A DNA stretch of 64,000 nt from Dysidea avara (taxonomy: Eukaryota; Porifera; Demospongiae; Dictyoceratida; Dysideidae), in the NCBI RefSeq assembly GCF_963678975.1, contig NC_089281.1, positions 12,157,318-12,221,317 on the forward strand, in the 5' to 3' direction. The translations under genes were made by a program, and so were the position numbers. The notes beneath the pieces were generated by a model. It saw only the letters and a list, made by a program, of their open reading frames with translations, searched no databases and was not told the origin of the DNA. Of the stretch, positions 56,885 through 64,000 are shown piece after piece (position 1 is the first letter of the stretch; every line of letters starts with the position of its first letter).

Positions 56885-58630
56885 AGCATTCAGCTAATCT
56901 ATTTACTCTATTATAAAATTCTATTACACTACAAGTTACTCTGTAGGAAGTTCAGCTGCAAACAATTAATCTTATAGACAGTTCAGCAAGAAGCAAGTCA
57001 CCCTATAGAGAGTTCAGCTACAAATATATTGCTGTAGTGATTCAGAACATTACAAGTCACATTGAAGAGAGTTCAGCTACAAACAAGTCATGCACCCTGT
57101 AGAGAGTTCAGCTACAAACAATTCACTCTGTAGAAGTTCTGCTACAAACAAGTCTTCATGCAGAGAGTTTAACAACCAAAATCCACCATGTAAAAGACTT
57201 CAGCTTTACTAACAAGTTACTCTGTAGAGAGATCAGCTAGAAATAAGAGAGAAATCAGCTAGAAAACGTCACCTTGTAGAGAGTTCAGCTACAAACATAT
57301 CACACTGTAGAGAGAGATCAGAAAGAAGAAACCACCTTGTAGAGGGTTCAGCTGTGCAGTGATCACCCTAGAGAGAGTTCAGCTAGAAAAAAATCACCCT
57401 GTAGAGAGTTCAGCTACAACGAAACCATTAATTGTGTAGAGAGATCAGCTAGAAACAAGTCACCTGTAGCGACATCAGCTACAAAGAAACCATCTTGTAG
57501 AGAGTTCAGCTACAAACAAATCATCCTGCCGAGAATTTGGCTACAAAAAAATCACCCTGTAGAGTATTCAGCTACAAACAAATCACCTTGTAGAGTGTAC
57601 AACCAGACACAAGCTACCCAGTAGAGAGATCAGCTACAAGAAGTTACATTGTAGAGAGATCAGCTAGAAGAAATCACCTTGCAGAGAGTTCAGCTACAAA
57701 GAAACCATCCTGTAGAGAGATCAGCTAGAAACAAGCCACCTGTAGAGACATCAGCTAAAAAGCAACCACCCTGTAGAGAGTTCAGCTACAAACAAATCAC
57801 CCTGTAGAGAGTTCAGCTACAACCACATCATCCTGCATAGAGTTTGGCGACAAAGAAACCATCATTTAGAGAGTTCAGTTTCCAAAAAAACCACTCTGTA
57901 GAGAGTTCAGTGCAAACAAATCACCTTGTAGAGAGTTCAGCTATAAACAAGTCACCCTGTAGAGAGTTCAGCTACAAAAAAGTTACCCTATCTAGAAACA
58001 GATCATATTGTAGAGAGTTCAGCTACAAACAAATCACCCTGTAGAGAGTTCAGCTGTGAAAAGATCACTGTGTAGATAGTTCAGCTATAAGAAGTCACCT
58101 TGTAAAGAGTCCAGCTACAAAGAAACCACCATGTAGAGAGTTCAGCTGCAAACAAACCATCCTATAGAGAATTCAGTTACAAATAAATCACCCTGTAGAA
58201 ACATCAGCTAGAAGAAGTTACCTTGTAGAGAGTTCAGCTACAAAGGAACCATCATGTAGAAAATTCAACTACAAACAAGTCACCCTGTAGAGAGATCAGC
58301 TAGAAAAAGTTACCTTGTAGAGAATTCAGCTACAAAGAAACCATCATGTAGAGAGTTCAGCTACAAACAAGTCACCCTGTAGAAAGATCAGCTAGAAGAA
58401 GTTACCTTGTAGAGAATTCAGCTACAAAGAAACCATCAAGTTGAAAGTTCAGCTACAAACAAGTCACCCTGTAGAGAGATCAGCTAGAAGAAGTTACCTT
58501 GTAGAGAGTTCAGCTACAAAGGAACCATTATGTAGAGAGTTCAGCTACAAACAAATCACCCTGTAGAGAGATCAGCTAGAAACAAGTCACTCTGAAAAGA
58601 GTTCAGCTGCAAACAATGAGAGTTTCAGCT
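56885..58630 (-). repeat. 31-bp minisatellite array 2, about 55 copies
   Basis: Same monomer as 20545-23400 but inverted: GAGAGTTCAGCTACAAACAA then ATCACCCTGTA. Spacing slips more often than in array 1. Confidence 0.9.
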
Positions 58631-58785
58631 ACAGTTCATTTATGTATAAGAAGTCACCTTATTACCTACAGTATGATCATCTTTCATTGTTAAATACACA
58701 AATATTTTTAATCAGACAAAAAACTGTACACAACATTCTTCCTTTGTTCAACAATTCCTGCAGAAAAGAAAAAAAAACATCTTTT

Positions 58786-59180
58786 TTCATCCTGGCCTTT
58801 TTGGGAGCCACACTCTTTTTTTACAGCTTGGCTGTTTTGGTTTAGATATCACTTTTTTTTGTATTGCAAGCCACAAAGCCGGCCATTAACTGACTTTGGT
58901 GCTTCCTTCTAACTTGTGAAATCCAAGGTGGTGGCCAAGAAATGGCTGTGATGGCAGGTTAATGGCAAAAATTTTAGTTACGACAATTCAGGTGAATTTG
59001 GTGCCGAATTCTAGTGGAGGAGGCAACGCAAATTCATCTGAATTGTCGTAATTAAAATTTTTGCCATTAACCTACCATCACAGCCATTTCTTGACTGCCA
59101 CCTTGGATTTCACATCTTTTTCGTCCTGGTCTTTTTGGGGGCCGCACTCTTTTTTTACAGCTTGGTTGTTTTGGTTTAAA
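58786..59180. repeat. AAGAAATGGCTG palindromic MITE, copy at end of element 2
   Basis: GTGGTGGCCAAGAAATGGCT and GACAATTCAGGTGAATTT face their inverse, with an extra copy of the outer segment (TTACAGCTTGGCTGTTTTGG) at 58825-58845. Confidence 0.75.
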
Positions 59181-59196
59181 TATATATATATTATAT

Positions 59197-59311
59197 AGTT
59201 ATACAACGGCCACGAGTGCTCTGCCTGATATAAACGCACGAGCCTGAGGGCCGTCAGGCCCGAAGGCAAGTGCGTTTATACAGGCAGAGCACGAGTGCAC
59301 GTTGTATAACT
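59197..59311. repeat. Palindromic hairpin element, copy 2
   Basis: AGTTATACAACGGCCACGAG, TGCTCTGCCTGATATAAACG, a GC-rich loop (CCTGAGGGCCGTCAGGCCC), then the inverse. Followed by CACCTAATAGGTG at 59327-59339. Confidence 0.75.
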
Positions 59312-60322
59312 GTTATGTACCACTCACCTAATAGGTGGGGAGAATCTAACAAGACAGCTGTAACACTTATAAAGGCCAGGTTTCTAACATCGATTGTGGG
59401 TAACCAAGCCGGACGTTGCGATGACGTTCCCCCTGCAGTACTGCAGCCACCTGAGATATTGAAAGCTAGTACGCTACGGGTTATATCACTAACCTGCATT
59501 CGCTGTTCGACTTTCATCATGTAGTGCTCAGCATGCCAGAGAGCCATATAGACTAAGCACCACACTAATCACCATAGTGATTCTCTTGAGCGAAAAAAAG
59601 CAGCTAAATAGACGGTTTAAGTAAACAAAACCTAACTACTAAACGATACTAGTCTAATTCTTACTATTCACACTGGCTAAACTCGAATCTGGTGGCATCA
59701 AAACTGGTTCCCACAATCGAACGTAAAAATTAGTATTATTTAGAATATATTTGTTTTATTGAGTCATTGTCGAAGTGGACTACAGTTTAATCTGGGCTAA
59801 GATGGTACCAGACTAGTAAGGTGTATAAATACATTTATATATATGTAGACTAGAGTTGTGGCCACCCGCGTTGGCTTTTTCGATCGCCATTGGCTGCTTG
59901 TAAACATTATACGTATTGGTGACGTTATGGCCCACAATCGACCTTTACATGTCAGGCTATAAAAGAATTCAAGTGATCTGTGAAGTGTCTTTCCACCTAT
60001 TAGGTGAGGTGTCGTAGTGGTCTTCGCCACCGGCACTTGTGCTATGCTGCACAAAACCGCAGCCAGTGCAATATCTGTATATTGCACTGCGGTCGGTGCA
60101 TTATAACTTATAATGCACTCGTTGTGGTCTACAAAACCATAACCAGTACGTTATAAGTTATAATGCACTTGCTGCGGTCTGCAGCAGTGCAATATACAAA
60201 TTATGGCACTGGCGGTGCCTTTGAACTTCCCACGCAGAGTGGTACATATATATATATACCACTTTCACACCTCACTTCAAAGGGAAGAGAAGGTGTATAA
60301 GTGGTATAATAGCACTGGCTCA

Positions 60323-60424
60323 GGAATGCAGTAACGAGAATAGGAGGTAGTATATACAAGTTATATCCCTCCTAGGAGTGATATAACTTGTATATACTAC
60401 CTCCTATTCTCATTAATGCATTCC
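60323..60424. repeat. Palindrome
   Basis: GGAATGCAGTAACGAGAATA and GGAGGTAGTATATACAAGTT are mirrored across CCTCCTAGGAG. Near perfect over 100 bases. Confidence 0.8.
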
Positions 60425-60660
60425 AAGCATTCTCAGAAATCATTTGATTTCTTTGATGAAACTGTGTGATCTCCTCTCCTTTAATATAGCGACACTTCAC
60501 AGGATCGATAGTGGGTTTTAGTTTTTGTAAAGTGAGCCAAGGCATAGATCATGGACTTAGGGAAGAAGATAGTTCATTGTTTTACTGAACGAAGAAGGTC
60601 ACAGGTTAGTTTATATTAAACATGTTACATTCAATAGTCACGTGGGGATGTCCCACAGAC

Positions 60661-60885
60661 ACTGGGTGTAGCGCTTAATTGATATGGCCATTAGTGTTAA
60701 TAGTATTCACTACTTTAGTTTATTCATGGCTAGTAAAGTAAGTAATTTAGTGTAGTTGAATCGTCTTTACATTGCCGTTTTGACACCTGGCGCGATGTCA
60801 CACACGCGTAGTGACTGGGCGTGGCGCTTAATTGGCTAGGCCATTAAACATATTCACTGCTTTAGTTTATTCATGGCTAGTATAG
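60661..60885 (+). repeat. Diverged direct duplication
   Basis: 60661-60738 and 60813-60882 share ACTGGG.GT.GCGCTTAATTG, GGCCATTA and TTTAGTTTATTCATGGCTAG. Confidence 0.65.
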
Positions 60886-61149
60886 TAAGTACTTTATAGT
60901 GCACTAAGCTTCATTATGAGCTGTTCAGCTCGTATTTCGGCTTCCTGTGTTTAATTGCGTACCCACAATCGAAGCGATCTGCATGCTCGTGACGATACAC
61001 TTATGTTAGGCCTCTCAGCAGTGCCTTGTCGTTGCTCTTACGATGTTATCCACAATCGAAAGTCACATGGTCCCATATAAATACACTCGCAAAGCGTTCC
61101 AGCAGTTTCCATGTACACTTGCAGGTGATTCACCCAAGTGGAATATATT

Positions 61150-61262
61150 AGTTGTAACATGGGCACTTGTGATTTGCCTGAAATATACACACTCGCACTC
61201 GGGCTGCGCCCTCGTGCTCATGTGTATATTTCAGGCAAATCACTCGTGCCCATGTTACAACT
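61150..61262. repeat. Palindromic hairpin element, copy 3
   Basis: AGTTGTAACATGGGCACTTG, ATTTGCCTGAAATATACAC, a GC-rich loop, then the inverse. Immediately followed by an (AT)n run at 61267-61296. Confidence 0.8.

Positions 61263-61266
<4 letters not shown>

Positions 61267-61296
<30 letters not shown>
61267..61296 (+). repeat. (AT)n microsatellite
   Basis: About 15 AT units. Confidence 0.9.
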
Positions 61297-61298
<2 letters not shown>

Positions 61299-61589
61299 AC
61301 CAAGTAAACATTTATTCCATGGTAAGTAAAGCAATGTTTGTATTCAGCTATATTTATCATTGTACAATACTATCAGCAAATGTATAGCTGTCTGTTCTAT
61401 GACTAAAAGCATTACATAGATAAACACACCTAACAATTATATGGGAATAAAGTCTTTGGATAATTTGTGTCTAAAAATGCAATAGTACACTGTAGTGCTA
61501 TATGCACTTCTGCTCATAATGTACGCAATGTGTGAAGGTAGTGATTATGTTACAATTACAATTACATAGATATGTTCTTATATACTCAC

Positions 61590-62314
61590 GGTATCTGTTA
61601 TATCAAACAGCAGAGTGGAAGCTATTTTCAAATATACAAATGATGCATCCTGAAACTTATTGATGTTCTTAGTGGCTGTTTCTATCATGTGTGATACAGC
61701 TGTCAAGGGAACAATAAACTCCAAACGTAGAGAAGATCTACCCGCTTTGTGAAATGGAGGTATGACATAAGGCTTCACTCCACAGTGCTCAGAAATAAAC
61801 CTTTTCAACTCATCATATTCTTCTTTGGTTATACGTGAGAACAGTTTATTTTTCACAACAGCAACCATTTTTTCATATCCCGCAGGAATCTCTTGATGCT
61901 CTTGCATGCAATGTTCATATATCTGTTGCAACTTCATCTGGCTATCAAGCTTCTCTTCATACTGTGCCAACATCACTTCACAGTGATCAGAACACTCCAG
62001 TGACTGAAGTAGTAACTTAAGTAGATAAAAATCATCCCATCTCCAGCACCGACGAAGATTTTTATTGAACATATTGTGCAAGTTATTACAAGCATTTATG
62101 TCTTCCTGTTGATCTTCATTAAACAATAGCACATGTGGATTATCTCTGACAGTAAGCTGAGAGCAAACACTTTTTATGATCTCTAAATTTTCCACTTCAT
62201 TTTGTTTTAGCTCTTTAATAATCCTTGCCATGAGCATGCCAAATTCAATGCTACCTTGATGAGGTGTAGTGAAAGGGGCTGATGTTGAGCCACTGCTTTT
62301 AGTACTTCTTTCAT
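61590..62314 (-). CDS. Exon of unknown domain, probable 5' exon of the giant gene
   Basis: Open region on the - strand. The Met at 62237 gives 216 codons to the donor GATACC|GTGAGT. Open codons extend upstream to an acceptor-like CTGTTAG before 62314, so the true start may lie outside. Visible text: RRCWRWDDFYLLKLLLQSL, KLQQIYEHCMQEH, PAGYEKMVAVVKNKLF, ITKEEYDELKRFISEHCGV, then LRLEFIVPLTAVSHMIE and FVYLKIASTLLFD. Mainly helical with a final beta-like part. It resembles an unnamed module I associate with death-fold and NLR-like proteins of simple invertebrates, but I cannot name it. It ends in phase 0 and the CARD exon opens in phase 0 on the same strand, so a join is plausible. Confidence 0.6.
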
Positions 62315-62347
62315 CTAACAGTATACGATGCAGTATAAGTATACCAA

Positions 62348-62869
62348 CAGTGTTGGGAGTAACGCGTACTTATGTAATGCGTTACGTAATATTATTACTT
62401 TTGTGGTAACTAAGTAATATAACAAAATACACTATAAAAACAGGTAATATAACTCAAATTACTTTACTTACAAATGTAACGCGTTACCTATGTAATATAG
62501 TTACTGTAACGAATCTAATATTACATAATATTATTACTACAAGTAATGAAGATACTAATCTCGTTAGTAATCAACTGAGTAACGCCTATAGCCACAACGA
62601 AGTAATGAAGCCTACTGAATGAAGCTTATTCACCAGCTTCTTACTTATAACCAAGATTTGCACATTGTCCAACAATGCAATCATGTCACGTGATAAGGTG
62701 GTAGTTTCACACGTGACAGCTTAAGGCTGTGGACACAAAGTAATATAATATGTAATATTATTATAGTTACTTTATTTTATGGGTGATATGTAACTGTAGC
62801 TACATAGTTCAGTTGCAAGTAACATGTAATATGTAACTAGTTACTTTTAAAGTAACTTGCCCAACGCTG
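62348..62869. mobile_element. hAT-type MITE with 8-bp target duplication
   Basis: 522 bp, ends CAGTGTTGGGAGTAAC and inverse GTTACTT..GCCCAACGCTG. Flanks TATACCAA (62340-62347) and TATACTAA (62870-62877) match at seven of eight bases. The interior is rich in GTAATATTATTAC-like inverted units. It lies directly upstream of the 61590-62314 exon. Confidence 0.75.
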
Positions 62870-62877
62870 TATACTAA

Positions 62878-64000
62878 TTTCATGATCGAAACAATCAAAA
62901 ATGTAGTGGCTAGCTTTAACTTTATAAGTGAGAAATTCACACAGCAACAAATCTATCTAAGCAGCCACCTGTGCAGGAGTCCAAGAATTTACACTAGCAA
63001 AATTAAGGCATGGGTAAAAGAATTGGGAACTGCCATGGCATTATGAAGCAATTTAAGAGCTTGAGATCGAAATACTCTAACAGAGAATTCACCTATTCTA
63101 ATAGAGCAGTCAGTAGTGCCAGGAATAAATTTACTCTACTGCTACAGCATCTTACCAACCCCATCTAATAGAACAGCACTTTTTTATGCTCCAAAATTTT
63201 GCTAAATTGCACAAGTGGCCCAATTATGCTTTTGAAATTGTTAATATGCTATTGAGCAATGCTCCAAAATTTACCTCAATTAAACCAATACATTGTACCC
63301 CATTATGTCCCAAATGTGACCCAGTCTGGGAAAACCGGTCTTTTTGCCTACTTAAAAGTATTGAGAAATGATGATTTTAAGTATATAATGTGTTGCTGCT
63401 CAGCAATAGTTAAAGCTATATGTACCAAATTTTCATGATTTACACCAATTCCTTACCTTCCAGAGCATCACTGTACAAGTAACCAACAGCTATAAGTTTC
63501 CCATAATTTTACATAGTTTTTAAACCAAAGTTGACAGCATCAGGTGAGCTCCAAATGGGGTGGGGGCCCAGAAGGAGGGAAAAAGGCTGTTTTTTTTTTA
63601 AATTGAAGAGGGAGATGTGGAGATGAATTAGGCCAAGATATGGGTCATTCAGGTCTCAAAACTGACTTAAATGAAAGGAGATTTAAAGCACAGATCTTTA
63701 TTAAACACCACAGAGCTTTACAGCTACACATACAGCCATCCCAAGGCTGACCAGAGTTCCACACTGTATGTACAGAAAGCAGATAGCAAAAGAAGACCAC
63801 TCAAGCCTAGCTGATTTTGATTGTGAAATTTGATAGTTTATATTCATGTAGTTTGTGTTTTTGGTGAGAAATCAAATCTGCTGACATGGGTGATAAGACC
63901 AGATCCAGTCACAAATATGTTCTTAGAAATTAGTATCTTGACTGCTCTATTAAAGTACCTAACATACTTGTTAATATTTTTATCATATGTGGTGATAGAA
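62878..64000. other. Terminal stretch, repeat fragments only
   Basis: GATCGAAATACTCTAACAGAG at 63064 and GACTGCTCTATTAAAGTACC at 63940 are copies of the dispersed motif. 63185-63290 (CCAATTATGCTTTTGAAAT, GAGCAATGCTCCAAAATTT) resembles the interior of the 47706-48147 MITE. No gene recognised. Confidence 0.5.

Larger units (their letters stand above)
55833..59178 (+). mobile_element. Minisatellite-carrying element, copy 2
   Basis: Inverted counterpart of 20018-24242. Head at 55833-56580 (TCAAGACTTACGATAGTGTG, CGTGCGGCC, then blocks such as CGATCGCCTTGAAATTTGGC), an inserted segment at about 56575-56840, the CTCTAATAGAACAGTCACCC joint, a 31-bp array, then the AAGAAATGGCTG palindrome. Same order of parts as copy 1, so the whole composite moves as a unit. 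Confidence 0.65.
59312..61149. other. Repeat-rich intronic or intergenic stretch
   Basis: No gene recognised. It contains CCCACAATCGA motifs (59393, 59710, 59930, 60960, 61038 areas), CACCTATTAGGTG near 59995, clustered GTTATAAGTTATAATGCACT inverted units at 60085-60190 and two larger repeats listed separately. Confidence 0.5.

Overview
The window is animal nuclear DNA. It has spliced genes with GT-AG introns, AATAAA polyadenylation signals, AT-rich intergenic and intronic sequence, and a very dense load of small DNA transposons, tRNA-derived SINEs and minisatellites. Gene style (very long exons, CARD and PARP domain shuffling, PHD-bearing transposons) fits an early-branching invertebrate. 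A sponge is my best guess, but that is inference. There is no bacterial-style operon, rRNA, CRISPR array or convincing functional tRNA.

Layout. (1) 1-1.45 kb, + strand: the last five exons of SKI2, the RNA helicase of the cytoplasmic SKI/exosome pathway, ending with a poly(A) signal. (2) 1.5-14.4 kb: a transposon graveyard. It holds a hAT-type MITE with a perfect 8-bp target duplication, a 3.7-kb foldback structure with a nested MITE, inverted minisatellites, a broken pogo/Tigger transposase with a PHD-like finger, and a 1.2-kb element carrying a 62-bp tandem array. (3) 14.43-19.92 kb: a nearly complete, decayed transposon with about 160-bp terminal inverted repeats. Its single large gene encodes a protein ending in a FEN1/XPG-like nuclease fold and a cysteine-rich CXC tail. 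(4) 20.0-24.8 kb: a mobile element carrying about 2.9 kb of 31-bp minisatellite, inserted into an older palindromic MITE. A second, inverted copy lies at 55.8-59.2 kb.

(5) 24.96-55.68 kb, probably reaching 62.3 kb, - strand: the main gene. I joined five exons by splice sites and reading phase (55684-55405, 50147-50047, 45580-45322, 39620-26382, 25576-24963). The join stays open for more than 4,800 codons and encodes, in order, a CARD-like death-fold domain, three sacsin-type Hsp90-like ATPase repeats, a degenerate J-like segment, a low-complexity linker, a HEPN domain and a C-terminal PARP (ADP-ribosyltransferase) domain. A further exon at 62314-61590 ends in a compatible phase and may add another N-terminal module. 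The architecture reads as a giant innate-immune or stress sensor: CARD for assembly, sacsin repeats as ATP-driven chaperone or switch, HEPN and PARP as effectors. Its introns are filled with mobile elements: a retroelement ORF1 remnant, an Ulp1-like/PHD remnant, SINEs, a cluster of element heads, pogo-like ends, and PIF- and hAT-type MITEs.

The CARD-sacsin-HEPN-PARP gene is the strongest candidate for an undescribed system. The FEN1-like transposon protein and the minisatellite-carrying mobile element come next. All exon joins and domain calls come from reading the sequence by eye. No alignment or database search was run.
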